Assembly (NCBI GenBank): GCA_003991915.1
Contig: RQTK01000231.1
Location: forward strand, 365,508 to 429,507
Direction of reading: 5' to 3'
DNA from: Elysia chlorotica
Taxonomy: Eukaryota; Mollusca; Gastropoda; Plakobranchidae
Length of the DNA stretch: 64,000 nucleotides
The position numbers and the translations under genes were made by a program. Below, in pieces: positions 30,832-44,000 of this stretch. Below the pieces are notes generated by a model, which was not told the DNA's origin, ran no database searches, and was given only the letters and a program-made list of their open reading frames with translations. Every line of letters starts with the position of its first letter. Positions within the stretch are counted from its first letter, which is position 1.

Positions 30832-31904
30832 CTGAAAGAAAGAAAAATGAATTGCTACATAAATTTTCACTCCCAGGGCATCTGCGAATTTATTATATTT
30901 TAAAACACTTTATTGTTAACAGTGTCTCCTTGAAATATTAAATTTATTAGTAAAACAAAGCTAAAAGTAATAATATTTAAACCTGCATATGATTGATTAT
31001 TATTCTTTATGTTTACTAAAGGAAAGAATTAAAAAGAACACATTACATGTACATGTATTAATGTTTTGCCACAACTACCAGTACTGCCATTGCATGTAAA
31101 TTATGTTGATCGTTTATAAATAAACATTTATGGCTTTTGATTGTCATTTCAACATCAAAACTTTGTACTACACTTAAACTTTCATAATATATATGGAAAA
31201 GGAACAAAAGCTTCACACGAACTACACAAAAAGGGGGGATGCAAATAAAGAAATCTCGTGAATCACTGAATGAGAAACGGCAGGCCTTTACAAGAATCTA
31301 GTTTTTATCAAAATGAATTCAAGATGTTAAAAATGTGTTAATCTTGAGTAAATATCTTTGGTGCATTACTTTGATCCAGATCAAAGTATTTTTAAACATA
31401 ACTCCTTGCAATTGCATTCTTTCCCCAATAGAAATGTAGACTATAGTCTTTAGATCTAGATCTAGATCTATTAGACTTGATACAAAATGTATGATCAACG
31501 GGCGGTGATAATTCAAGTCCAGAGTAATCTACTCCCAACTTGCTGTCCCATTACCAAGGGTGTATTCTTGGGAAGTCTTCCATATGGGTTCTGAGATGTC
31601 TATTTAGCCTATACGAACCTGGATCTAGACCCTTCTTTCTCCAATACGTAAGACTTAGATTAGACTATTATTATTTTTATTGAAATTATCAGCGGATGGT
31701 TACCTAGAGATCTAGATCTAGAATCCAGATAGGACTGAAGTAACATATCAAAGGAACGTACATATAGTTTATCTACGTTTTCCTTCCACGATATTTTATT
31801 GCTTTAACTTGTAGCGATGTACAGAGGTTATAAACAGGAACCAAAATTCAAGCCTGTCTTTTTGATGAACTTCGCGACAATGAAAACACTTGCTGAGATT
31901 CCAT

Positions 31905-32200
31905 TGATAACCAAAATGGCGTCTTTCGGGCATGCGCATAAAATAACGAATGGGGTTTCAAGAGACAACTAATCCATTTTAATGTATCTTGAGAGTAATA
32001 ATTAATATTAAAAACAGCTTTTCACATATTTATTACCTTTACAACAAAAATGGTAACAGGGCAAGAGTAGAGGACATTGAAACAACAAAAGCCGAGCCGC
32101 TATCATAGAAATACATCTGAACAGGAAGCAATTAGATTACGTCACCGCCTTACCGGAAGTGGGCCGACATTTCATTGCCTTTGCAATTTTGATTGGTCAA
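31905..32200. promoter_or_regulatory. Promoter-like region between TAOK and the ABC transporter
   Basis: A CpG-containing island in AT-rich surroundings carries a YY1-like site (aaaatggcgtc, 31913), an NRF1-like palindrome (gggcatgcgcat, 31928), a CRE-like site (ttacgtcac, 32137), an ETS site (accggaagtg, 32152) and an inverted CCAAT box (attggtc, 32192). These motifs are typical of TATA-less housekeeping promoters. It lies upstream of TAOK, and the transporter diverges from it, so it could serve TAOK alone or both. No transcription start can be placed. Confidence 0.5.
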
Positions 32201-32416
32201 AAAAGGGGTTTGCCTGGAATGCTGAAAAGGTGCTGAATTTAGCGTGCGAGGTTGCGAACGAAAGTCCGCTAGAGAACGAGTGTGTGTTCAAAGTAAAAAA
32301 AAAATGTCTTGCGTTTACAACTGAAGATAATTAAAACATGATGTCAAATAAAATCATACACATGTTGGTGTGCCCTTTTCAATAAAAGCTTTAAGGTGGG
32401 AATGATGATTAATGTA

Positions 32417-32417
<1 letters not shown>

Positions 32418-32461
<44 letters not shown>

Positions 32462-32462
32462 C
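32418..32462. repeat. (CAA)n microsatellite
   Basis: About 15 CAA/AAC units in the intergenic region. No gene is associated. Confidence 0.9.
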
Positions 32463-32999
32463 CCAACCCAAACCAAACTAAAACAAACTAACATGTTCCT
32501 CAATGTTAAAACCAACAATTGTAAATAAAATGGCAATAATAATAATTCACTTTTATGTTCCAGCTCCGTTCCAGACATCGGTAACCATGGCCATCCATTT
32601 CTTTATGTCATCAGCTGTCTTGATGATATAGGTTTCTTTTCTCGTTGTGTGATTGTCAAGGCTGACTGTATATTTAAAATGGCGATGCAATATCTCCCTC
32701 TGTTTTTCATTCCCTCCACCTATCCACATAATATCTTTTTTTCACCCGCTTGCTTTATATGCCCAAGATGAAAATATGTTTCTCATAATAATTATTACGG
32801 TTTTGGGGTAGGCCTAATGATCTTTTGTATCTTGAGAAATCCATTACGTCTTCGTTGTTGTTTTTCCTCTTTTTTTTTCATCTTTCTGGGACAATTATTG
32901 TGCTGCTGCTTCCGACCTTTTCTCAAGGCCTTTAATAGGAGACCAACATTCACATCTAAGCCTACATAAGAGACCACACATAGCCTGCATCTTGGTCAG

Positions 33000-33205
33000 A
33001 GCGGGGGGCGAATTGGCTCAAGTACTAGAGGGTCTAATCCCACGATCGACAGATTTATTTGTCCGATTTGGTTGGTTCGGTGTCAGTATAATGTGGCCGG
33101 CTGAGACAAGAATCATGGCATCCCCGTCCTACCCTCATGTGTGGCAGCAAATAAAATTGTCAGGGCTCAGTCGTGGGGTCCGTAGCCGTATAGAACTCTC
33201 TTCCT
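33000..33205 (+). mobile_element. Main SINE family copy
   Basis: The tRNA-like head has lost a clear box B (gtctaatcccacgatcga). The body is present (ggtgtcagtataatgtggcc, gtgtggcagcaaataaaatt). It ends before a (CT)n tract at about 33237-33273. Confidence 0.7.
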
Positions 33206-33235
33206 CGCTCCATAGTGAATTTAGGCGAGAGCCAG

Positions 33236-33283
<48 letters not shown>

Positions 33284-33421
33284 GTCTCTTTGTTCATTTC
33301 TCACCCCTTTATTTATTTCCTTTTCATCTCTTTGAAAATTTAATGCTACATGGGTTGAGGTTTTACTAGAAAGTTAGAGGTTTCACGGAGAGATTTTTGC
33401 GATTCATGGTCTGGTGATGTT

Positions 33422-33666
33422 GAGTTGTTGAGTTGGTTTAACGTACAATACCAGCACTATATAGGCTATATTGTGGACGGGCCCCAAGACTGACGTCTGA
33501 CAATTTTATGTGCTGCCACACACGATACAGGGCGGGGATACCATGACTCCATGTCTCAGCCGGTCACATTAAACTGACACCGACCCAACCAGTAGGGAGC
33601 GCAATCGCCAGGACTCGAACCCGGACCTTTGGCGTCGGAAGCCCCGATGTTCTACCCCTGGACCAG

Positions 33667-33668
<2 letters not shown>
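33422..33668 (-). mobile_element. Main SINE family, near full-length copy
   Basis: The best-preserved copy in the window. Reading from the tRNA head (reverse strand) it has ggctggtccaggggtagaac, box B gggttcgagtcc, then the body blocks ggtcggtgtcagtttaatgt and gtgtggcagcacataaaatt. The tail comes from the gtgctggtattgtacgttaa block. It is flanked by a (GA)n tract at 33670-33704. Confidence 0.85.
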
Positions 33669-33705
<37 letters not shown>

Positions 33706-34799
33706 AAAAACGCATCACAAATGACAGATCAAAAAAGGTGTAAAAGGATATTTTGGATAGAGAAGAGGAACTCAAACATGGGAGTTGGAACCCATACACT
33801 AGGCTGCATCAGGAGACATGGTGATCTAGCGTGAAGAGAGATCGTAGTATGGGGACGGAATTAGGCTTTTAGTGAAAATGGCCGAACAATAATTCCACTT
33901 TGTGGGATTAGAACCTTTGGCTAGATGCAGCTGCACCAAATTGCCTTGACACTCAAAGCGAGCATGGTTTATACCAATAGACCATGCTGCTCCTTTATTC
34001 TCTACAGTATGGATGTGTGTGTGTGTGTGTGTGTGTTTGCGGGTGAAACTAACAGAAGTGGTTGAGCATTGGTAGGTCCCTAGGTAGAAACCTATAATCA
34101 GTCAAAAAATGTGTTTGTTCGATTTAGATCCCTACTGGTGTGGCTGGCTGAGAAAGAGTCATTGTACCCTTTTACTGTTCACTTTCAAGCTAAAGTTGTT
34201 TTTTTTTTAAAGGTGTTTGAAATAACTTATTTCTTCTGCCGTGATATTGCCTCAGCTTCCTGAATTTCAATGCACTCCTATACTAGTGTTATAGCTGGGT
34301 TTTCACAGCAATTTATTAAATATATCACGTAATACAGTTGAGTATTTAAAAAATCAAAAAGTAATCTTTCGAATCTTTGAATGTGTTGTCTGTACTGAAA
34401 ATAGCGCTTGATCTTATTTTAAGAGCAATATTCTAATGTAGACTCGGTGACTGTACTGGTTTTCAATTAATAACATTGAATTTAGTTTTAACACTTTGCA
34501 CTGCAAAATATTTACTCTTGATGGTAGTACATGTAATACTACTATTGGTAGTATTTGAACCTTGAATTAAGGACTTCTTTTTTTTTTTACCAAGGACAGA
34601 AGCAGCCAAAAAAAAACAAACAAAAAAACACAACAAAGAATAAGACCACAATCACACAATTTCTACATGGATTTAATTTAATTGAGAACTTTGTGTGTCA
34701 ATGCATGGCTTTTATTTCTTGATAAATCAGTTGTGTACACTTTTAATTAATAAAACTTTCATGAACAACAGATATCATCATTATCAATAATATAAAATT

Positions 34800-35740
34800 A
34801 CAATCCCAGTTGAAGGCGTCCATATTTACTGCGGAGGCAGTGGCCCTGTGCATGGCACTCGACACTATCTCCGCCTTAAGAAAAGACACATGTTTAATGC
34901 TCTCTGACTCGCTCTCTGTGGTGAAAGCGATGGGGGAGGCAAACTCCAAAAATCCTAAGATTCTCAAAATACTAGAACAAATTCACGAAATACAGACAAA
35001 TGGTAAGAAAATTGTTCTCTGTTGGATTCCCAGCCATGTCGGAATCGAAGGAAATGAAATGGCTGATGAGCTCGCCAAAATTGGGCTCGAACTTGAACCT
35101 ACTCAGTTGCAAATACCAGCATCTGATGCTCAGCCAATTATACACGCGTTTATAAGAGAAAACTGGAAAGCACGATGGAACAATAATTATGACAACCAAC
35201 AAATTGCACTGTGTCCAACCACATTTAGGTCACTGGTCAGGAATCTCTCAGGCTAGACGACGAGTTCATGTGGTACTCGATCGAGTCCGACTTGGACTTT
35301 CTCATCTTACTCACGCTTTTCTATTCACGCTTTTCTACTGAGAGTTGAAGAGCCTCCAACTCCAATTGTCCATTAGTCACATTTTGGTTGATTGTCCGGT
35401 TTTTTTTACCGGGAAAGAAATTTGTACCTGGCTTCCAAGCCTCTAGAGAGCATATTCACTTATGTTAGTCCTCAGCGCCTACTTAGGTACCTGAAGGACA
35501 TTGGTGTATATAATAAAATTTAACTGTGATAATCCTACACATGGATCTTTTAAACTACTGTACATACCCTTCACTTTTAACCAAACCTTTTACGCACAAT
35601 TTTTATGCTTTTACTACTCAAAGAGATAAGGAATCACCGTTGCTACTAGTATAATGCATTAACTGTCTTAGGACATCATGGGCACAACATAGCCGTTACC
35701 GTGCTGACGTGCCGTAAAACAAACTCATTCACTCACCCAC
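34800..35740 (+). mobile_element. 5'-truncated LINE with RNase H domain (I-like group), copy 1
   Basis: Encodes an RNase H fold: FTAEAVALCMALDT with the catalytic Glu, LMLSDSLSVVKAM with Asp, and CWIPSHVGIEGNEMADELA with the terminal Asp. About 150 codons remain open, then a frame change occurs before the typical RVHVVLDRVRLGLSHLTHAF segment. The 3' UTR ends gtgctgacgtgccgtaaaac plus an (ATTCACTC)-like tail. An RNase H downstream of RT suits I/Nimb-type LINEs. Confidence 0.85.
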
Positions 35741-35744
35741 CCAC

Positions 35745-36262
35745 GTTTTTGGTCACTGGCCAGAAATTTCTCAGGCAAGATGACGAGTCCAGGTGGTACT
35801 CACCGAGTCCGACTTGGACATTCTCATCTTACTCACGCCCTTGTTATTGAGAGGTGAAGAACCTCCACTGTATCAAACCTGCAACTTTCAGCTGTCCATG
35901 TGTCACATTCTGGTTGATTGTCCGGTTTTTTTTTTTTACCGTGAAAGAATGTTGTACCTGGCTTCCAAGACACTAGAGAGCATTACTTCAGTTAGTCCTC
36001 AGCGCCTACTTAGGTACCTGAAGGACATTGGTGTATGTAATAAAATTTAACTGTGATAATCCTACACATGTATCTTTTAAAGTACTGTATATACCCTTCT
36101 CTTTCAACCAAACGCTTTACGCACAATATTTATGCTTTTATTTCCAGAGATATGAAGTCAGCGTTGCTACTTATGTAATGTATTCAAGTTATTAGAACAG
36201 TATAGGCACAGTATAGCCATTACCGTGCTGACATGCCGTAAAAACAAACTCACTCACTCACT
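35745..36262 (+). mobile_element. Same LINE family 3' end, copy 2
   Basis: Repeats the last part of copy 1, starting at ggtcactggccagaaatttc. It includes the C-terminal zinc-knuckle-like segment CNFQLSMCHILVDCPVF and the shared 3' UTR (taactgtgataatcctacac), ending in (ACTC)n after ccgtaaaaacaaact. Truncated more deeply than copy 1. Confidence 0.8.
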
Positions 36263-36267
36263 GAAGA

Positions 36268-36455
36268 GAATTTGAGGTTTTTTCATGACATTAATGTATA
36301 TAATACTATTTAACTGTGATAATCCTACAATCTGCGCTGCAGAAGAAATAAAAGAACTCGCCGTTGCAAATACATGTAGTGTGATGACATTGTATTAGCA
36401 CAATGTAGCTGTTAGTATGCCGACATGCCGTAAAAACAAACTGGGGCTCTCATGT
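36268..36455 (+). mobile_element. Same LINE family 3' UTR, copy 3
   Basis: Only the distal UTR: atactatttaactgtgataa, then a gccgttgcaaatac block and atgccgtaaaaacaaactgg. It follows directly on the simple tail of copy 2. Confidence 0.7.
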
Positions 36456-36962
36456 TCTGTGGGCCTCAGAAAAGCAAAACAAGGGGAACTACTCTTATAA
36501 TTTTTTTGCCGAAATCTCACTGTCAAACCAAAACAATGATTGCTTACCGTCACAACGCTCTCGTCTGAGTAATGACTTGCGTAAATGTAACAGACGAACA
36601 CTGATGCTGTATGAAAAGAACCCAACGTTCATCAAGAGTCTACCCCGTTCCTATTGAAACTTAAAATAAAGGAGACAATTTAACACCAACCACACAAAGG
36701 TATTTTGACGTATTTTTCCTTTAATAATTGTAGCCAGACTAGAGAAAAATCTTGACCCTAGAATCCGAATTGATCTCTGTCAGCTAATGTCGATTTAGGT
36801 CTAGCTAGATATCTAGTTGTAGAGCTATATATCTATGTATATCTAGATCCATATCTAAAACAATTCTTGATACTATATTCCCGAGATAGTGTATGGTAGT
36901 TTCTGGATTCTTAGATTGAGTGGGTGTTAATGGTAGAAAATGAACCTGGAACAGACGGGAGG

Positions 36963-36965
<3 letters not shown>

Positions 36966-37038
<73 letters not shown>
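36966..37038. repeat. (GA)n microsatellite
   Basis: About 36 uninterrupted GA units between the LINE pile-up and the first transporter exon. GAGA tracts can affect nucleosome positioning near promoters, but no such role is shown here. Confidence 0.9.
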
Positions 37039-37042
<4 letters not shown>

Positions 37043-37429
37043 CCTTGCATTTACATGCAAATAAATAAAATAAATCTTGACCACTTTTTAGGTAAAATAA
37101 TTTAGGAGGTGGAGAAAAAAAATCAGGCTCTCATAGGCTAATCCAATGCCATGAAGGGGTCTGTAGCTGATACAGAAAAAAAAAATATTTGACAGATAAA
37201 CGAGGTTCAAAGACTTGTGATTTCTTTTAAAGCAACAAGTTCTTACATGGAGATGTCTGCTTCAATCAAATAATTTGTATTTCAAAAATACCTATTTGTT
37301 CTCAATATCCTATTTATTGCTTCCAGTCTTCTTGTTTTTAAAGATGTCAATTGTCTTATCAGTTTGAAAACAAACACATCATTTACATGTATGTATTTAT
37401 AATTGTTTTGAACAGGGGACTAGACGTAG

Positions 37430-37625
37430 AGTGCACAGCTTCGAATTAGATCCTAGGTTTGATCCCAACTCAGGCTGCTTTGTTCCCTACTGGTTGGTAG
37501 GGCTACAATGTAGCTGTTACTGTGCTGACCTGCCTTAAATCCACCATCCTACTGGTTGAGTCCGTGTCAGTGTAATATGACCAGCTGAGACAGACATTGT
37601 CGTGTCCTCACTTTATCTTTGTGTA
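37430..37625 (+). mobile_element. SINE with an inserted LINE-tail fragment
   Basis: A tRNA-like head (aggtttgatcccaactcagg, then ttccctactggttggtaggg) is followed by LINE 3'-end sequence (caatgtagctgttactgtgc, tgacctgcctta). The SINE body then resumes at ctactggttgagtccgtgtc. This is a nested or hybrid repeat just upstream of the transporter's first coding exon. Confidence 0.55.
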
Positions 37626-37783
37626 TCATCTTTAGTCGAAGAAAAGTCTGTGATAAAGCCTAGGTGTTGATTGAAGAGGTCAAGAAATGAGACCAAACCA
37701 AGTTTAAATCATCTCTTCTCAATATAAATGTATATATATGTAATTGATTTCTTTATCTGTTCATTTCATTGTCCAGAACCAAC

Positions 37784-38036
37784 ATGTCACAAGTTGATGA
37801 AAGCAGGAGATACGATCGAGTGGATAGTGTTCATTTGAATGGCCACCAAAATTCGTTGATAGAGACGGAAGAGGGAGGCAGGACAGAACATATAGATATA
37901 AATACACCTGATTCTGATAAAGGTCCTCGGCGGCCTGTATGTTCCCGCTACTGGTACCCCACTGCCAGGTTCAGTTTTATTTTCGCAGTCATCGTATGCG
38001 TTGATGCAGCTGTATCTGTCATACTGTGGCTAACAG
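37784..38036 (+). CDS. ABC transporter exon 1
   Basis: Starts at the first ATG ([15 protein letters not shown]) after an acceptor at 37776. A polar N-terminus of about 60 residues leads into the first TMD0 helix ([20 protein letters not shown]). Donor GTAAGG, phase 1. Confidence 0.88.
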
Positions 38037-41000
38037 GTAAGGATTGTCGATTGTTAAGGGATTTCACACAGTTATGTAAGTTAGTTAAAAGATCTGAGAT
38101 ATGTTCAACAAGGCTTTACAAGCAGAGACACTGATAGAATGTTTATATTGGATGCAAGTAATTTTTCTATTTGCCCCCTCAATGTTCTGTTTTAATGACT
38201 AGGATTGTGCATGGTAAGTATTTAAGTATAACCCACTTTGGGAATCATGGCTTGATAAGCTAATTAAAATCTATAAGTGGGCTCATGGCTTTTAAGACAG
38301 ATAACTTTTTTAAATCATAGGGAGAGAGTAAATGAATTTAAAAAAATGTTTTTGGTATCTAGCTAATCTGTTGAAAATGAGTACATTTTTAGAATATTTA
38401 TAAATGTAATTTTGTATACCCTGTTAAATCAACAAACATCTAAAAAAATTAAAATTGATTTGCTTTATATATATAATTTTACATAGGATGGCAATTATTT
38501 TCCCCTTATTCCATAAGAAGATTTATACATTTTTCATCATCCTTTTTTATTTTGATTCATTCTGGTAGTAACAAAAGCAACATTAAAATAAAAAAACGTT
38601 CATTTTTTTTTTTTTTGCAGGTGGAAACTCTGATTATTTTGTCCACAACATCACCAAATTCAATATCCTGCAGTCAGTGTTTGACCTGGCTGTGATCTCT
38701 CTGTGTAAAGTTCCTCTCTTCTTGCTACTGATTCACCGTGCCGAAAAAATCACAATTCTACGCTTCTCACACCAACACAACAGCGATCTCAAGTTTAGAG
38801 GAAATATATGTTGGGCGGCAATAGTCCTAGTTTCCTTCTCTATATTTATATACACCACTGTGAAAGGGAGCCTTATTTTGGATCATTACAAGAATGATGA
38901 CAGTTTTGTCGCTCTGCATTCGACTTACTATGCTTGTGTGATCTGGTGCTTTGTGACGAGCCTTCTACTGTTGTTGCTGAGTGCAGCCTTGCCTGTAGGC
39001 TTGAGGCGCCTGGAGAAGCAGAGAGTTCTGAAGTACTACAACGACTTGGGACAAGAAGTTGACGAAGAGGGGAAAGTGAAACCGAAAAATGCCAGCCTCT
39101 TTAGGCTTGTTGCTCTGGCCAAACCGGTTAGCTGATCTATTTATTTTACATTATTTTCTTACATTTAATATTTTTTTTATATAATGCCCTCTAAACTGAT
39201 AATTTGAAGCTTCAGATCACAGTAATATTTTTTTGACAAATATCATGGCTAACTTTTTGCTCAATTATATATTGGGGTAAATAGTTAGTCTGCTGCAATA
39301 TTTGTTACAAGAGAATGTCCTGATTTGATGCTTATACCATCCATTACATAAATGCGTTTAAATATGCATTCAAACCACTCCGGTACGCAAATTAAAAAGT
39401 ATAAAAAACAAAACAAAAATTTTTTGTACGTTGCATCTCAGTAGCTTTAAAATTATAAGTGAAGGTTTCAATGGCTATATACTCACAGTAAATATATTTT
39501 ACATAATTAAAAAACTAACTAAAGATAAAACGAAGCAAAAGCACTTAATGAAGGTTTTTAATGGTATATTATGTTATTTATTTTTTATATTTCTTCACGA
39601 GGCAAACGCTGATGATTATTGACTTGCTCATATATTGCTATTAAATGCTCTTTAAATTGGATTTTTTCACTTTTGAATTAAAATAAGGGTATTATTTTAT
39701 AAATATTGAGATTATGAAAGAGCATTTTTCGTTTAATTCCTGTTCTTATTCTTCTATAGGAAAGTGGATTGTTGGCAGCAGGCATGATGGCTATGTTGAT
39801 ATCTGCAGCTGTTCAAACCGTTGCCCCTCTCTACTTCGGCAAAGTTGTGGATGCAGCTCTTCAGAGCATGGGTTAGTCACTGCTAGATCTATTTACTTAT
39901 AAGAAATTTTTGACAATTTTTTTTGCAGAGTATTTAACAGTAAAGTGCTCTAAGTTTGAATTTGAAACTGAGGAGAGGATGGTTTTCTTTCTTTAAATGC
40001 TAAAAATTATATCAGCTTACTTGTTTTATCACTAAATTTCACTCATTTACTTATTGTCCTTTTGGAAAATAGTTTTGTTTGGTGGATTTTGAAAATAAAT
40101 AAATCCAAAGACAGCTATGGATATTACCCGAGGAATTTTTAAATTTTCTCTCAGTAATGAATTGGTAAAATGTGACAAAGATAAAGAGTTTATCCTTTAT
40201 TTTTCTACAATGTTATGACAGCCAGCCTGAACAGAACAGTGTTGACTCTACTGGGGATCTACATGGCTGGCGCGGTGTCGAGTTTGTTCCGAGCGTACCT
40301 GTTCACCCTTGCCGGCCAGCGTCTCGTGGCGAGACTGCGCACCAGACTCTTCTCATCGGTCGTGGACCAGGAGGTCGCGTTCTTCGATGTCAACAGGTGA
40401 GGGGCGGACGCAGATCACCTTTTTTTGTTATACCTTCTTTATTTACAATCAGGCCTGAAAATTTTCTGACAATTGTGGAAACTCCGACAATATTTGATGA
40501 TCAAGACTTTTTCAAACCGATATCTGACCTAAGGGAAAAAGTCAAGACTTTCCGACATTACCCAACTTTATTTTTTTCCCCTTGAAAATCAAAGTCAGAT
40601 CTGTGTGCAGTCACAAAACAAAAAAGTTGGGTCGTCGTGTTCCGTTTCGGAGACCATTTTATAAGTGCATTTTTAATTAGACACCGTAGTTCCTTTTTTT
40701 TTTTTTTACATCTGAAGCGACACTTTTTAGAGTTATTTAAATGCAAACTGTATCAAATTGCATTACTGCAAAGCTACCAACCTGTATGCTTTGGTGCAGG
40801 CCTCTTTTTGGACACTTTTTCTTCTGCAATACGCCTATACGTTTTTCTACCCCAAAAATATGACTTTCCTGACAGCCTAGATATTTTTTACACCAAATAT
40901 TTTTGACATGGGGCTACCATTAAATTTTCTGTCAATTCCACAACCGAACTCGAGAAGAATATAAAAAATTTTGTGCATGCAAAAAATGTAGGTACAATTT

Positions 41001-44000
41001 AAATATATCCGTTCGCGACATTTTTATATGCTGTGCACTTGACGTTGTGTTATCAAGATTGGGCTTTTAGTCAACAACATGAATAATATCGTTGTTCTCC
41101 TTATTGTTTATTACAGACCCAAAACTCCAAACAATATATAGTACCTATCTCTCTATCTTCACATCTAGTCCTCGATCATCATTGCCATTTCCTAGTTGAT
41201 GCTTTTTTATTGCTTTTGATTTTACTTAATGTTGACCATCGAATAGTTTTTTTGCATTATCATACTTTCTACGGATCACAGATCTAGTTTATTGTTTGTT
41301 CGTCCGAATAACGATCTCTCTATCTTCACACCCAGTCCTCGGGTCTCACCGTCATTTACCATTCTTTCATGAATCGTGTGCTAAAATCTACTTGTACAGT
41401 CTAGTTTATAGTTTATTTGTCTGATTAATAGCAATCTCTCAATCTTCACACCCAGTCCTCTGCACCCGCTGACATATGTAGCTTAATGTGATTGTCTTTG
41501 CTCTTAAACTACGTTTGATCATACTTGATAATTTCTTCTAAAGTACTACCATTGAATCATGCACTGAAGTGTTCTTTTACACACTTTAAGTAATGTCGTT
41601 ATGCTGCAAAACATCATGTGAACAGAAATAATTCAATCATGGATCTGTGAGGGTCATTTCATTGCAATTGCAAATTTGGTTAGTTGGAAGATGGGATTTT
41701 AGTGGAGTGGCAAAACTGTGCCAAATTTGGCCTGGCTTCATTTTGTTTCTTTAGCTAAACCTAGCAGCTGCAAATCTAATCAAAGATTTTTAGCTACAAA
41801 AATTAAATGTAAGCAGACACAATAGAATTTGCATGCAAATTTTTTTTTGTTATCTGAAAGATATTTTTTTTGCATATCTCCAGGACAGGGGAATTATGCA
41901 ATCGCCTTTCATCAGATACTGCTGTGCTACAGAATGCTATAACAGTAAGTTTTGTTTTCTCAAAATTCTTTTCTTTTTTTTAGCTTGTTTGTTTGACACT
42001 TAGTGTCCAACGTCAGCACTATATAGGTTATTTTGCTCTCTCCTCCCTCTGAGACCACCCTCTACGCGGCTACTCAACAGCTGAAAAAACATGCATCTTT
42101 CACTGCACAGCTGTCGACCAAATGGGGAATGCCACTGGATCAATAACAACATAGGTTGTTTTGTGTAGGAGTACCAAGACGAACGTCTGACAATGTTATG
42201 TGTTGCAACACAGAGACATTGCGAGCATATTATGACTTGTGTCTCAGACGGTCACATTATATTGACACCAACCCAACCAGTGGGAACAAAATCAAACTAG
42301 TTATGATCTATCTAGGGATTCAAACCAGGAACCTCTCAACTGGGAGATCAATGCTCTACCACCTGTGCCAGTTTGCGCCCCCCCTCCCTTTTGTAGCTAG
42401 ACTTTGCTAATAACACTGATTGTCTTCACAATTTTTTTCCCCCATAAAGATGTGAGCTGTGCTTGTTAACTTTTCCCAAACACTAGTCGATCAATTTAAT
42501 GTCTTTTCAAATACATGAAATGAACTGTGAAATGCTGCATAGACTACACCTATTTAAAAAAAAAAAAAGAAATGGTGGTAGTTTTTACCAGCAATTTTAA
42601 ACTAATTCCCTTTTGCGTTAAGCTTAAAAAGATACACATTTGGAAGGGATTTTGAATTAATTTTGGAAGTGTCTTGTTATGAGGAGTTCTTTTAAGTCAT
42701 CTGGCCACAGGAAATCCATGATACAACCATCATATAATTTATTGCGTTTCCTCCGTTGTCCAGGTGAACGTGTCGATGCTGTTCCGGTACCTGCTGCAAA
42801 TCCTCGGCTCCCTGGCCCTCATGTTTTACTTGAACGCCGCCCTGACGGGAGTGCTCCTCGCCATAGTGCCTGTGGTCTCTCTGGGCGCCACGCAGTACGG
42901 TGAGTCTGGATGGACACAAATAAACCTAGCAAAACTCTGATCCAGCAAGACTTTTTGATTTTGTCTTTCTTCCCCTACGGTTGGGTTGATGTCAGTTTAA
43001 TGTGACCAGTCGAGATGTGAGTCCAGTTCTCCCCGCCTTGTGTCGTGTATGGCAGCACATTACATTGTCAGATGTAAGTCTTGGGGCCTGTTCACAGTAC
43101 AGAATTTTAGTGCTGACGTTGGCCGTTAAACAACAAAACAAACAAAACCGGAAAGAGGCTTTAAATGAGTTATTGTTTTGTCTGTTTCTGAATGATTACG
43201 AATTCAACTTTTTGACATTTCATTTTTATGGGAACAGTTTTTTTTATTATCAAGAACGCATAAAGGTATCATCTTATGAATGAGGAACTGTTGGTGTATT
43301 TGCAGTAAATCATATAAAGAAAATTGTATTTTGTCTCTCTATGATAACACTTAGAGCGTTCAAACTTAATAGGAATAACGTAACCTGCTGCCCCTTTTCC
43401 ATGCACCCACTCAAATAATCATAAACGTATGGAAATAAAATGAGAGGAGAAAAAAAAATTTTGTTTCTAGATCATTTTTCGAATGCTTTTGAATTTGTGA
43501 GATTTCAAAATATTTAAATCAAATTGAAATCAGTCACTGAAGGAACAAGAAAAATCCTCCTTTTTTGTGCGCGATCTGATCATCTTAGAAAAACACCACT
43601 AATGAACGAATTTTCTTCACATTACAGGCAAGTTTGTTCGCAAGATGCGGAAACAGTTTCAGGACCGTCTGGCTGATGCGGGGACGCAGGCGGAGGAGGC
43701 CCTCTCATCCATCAGGACGGTGAAATCATTCACAGGGGAAGAGAAAGCCATCCAGGTCTATGGCAACTTTGTGCAGGAAAGCTACAAAGTGGGCAAAAAG
43801 TTGGCTCTTGCACAGGGTAAGCAACAGGAATAACATAGTTGGTTGTAAGAAGCATAGCTCTAAGGTTTGGTCTTGCTTCTGTGTTATGCTTGTACAGTTA
43901 TACAAAACCCAGACTTTCACTTTTATTGACAAGAGAAACATTCATGTCATGTTTGAAATAGATTTATTTGAAGAAGCACATCTTAAATTATCAAAATACA

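Noticed and set aside
33422-33668. tRNA gene (box B gggttcgagtcc on the minus strand)
   Set aside because: The body and tail of a SINE follow, and the same unit is dispersed across the window. A functional tRNA fold is not evident.
34810-35256. Host RNase H gene
   Set aside because: The flanking segments are LINE ORF2 C-terminal and 3' UTR sequence repeated at 35745-36455, so it is a retroposon fragment.
41100-41480. Tandem repeat with cttcacacccagtcctc in intron 4
   Set aside because: Three loosely similar copies at uneven spacing (about 41147, 41322, 41434). Too degenerate to call a repeat family with confidence.
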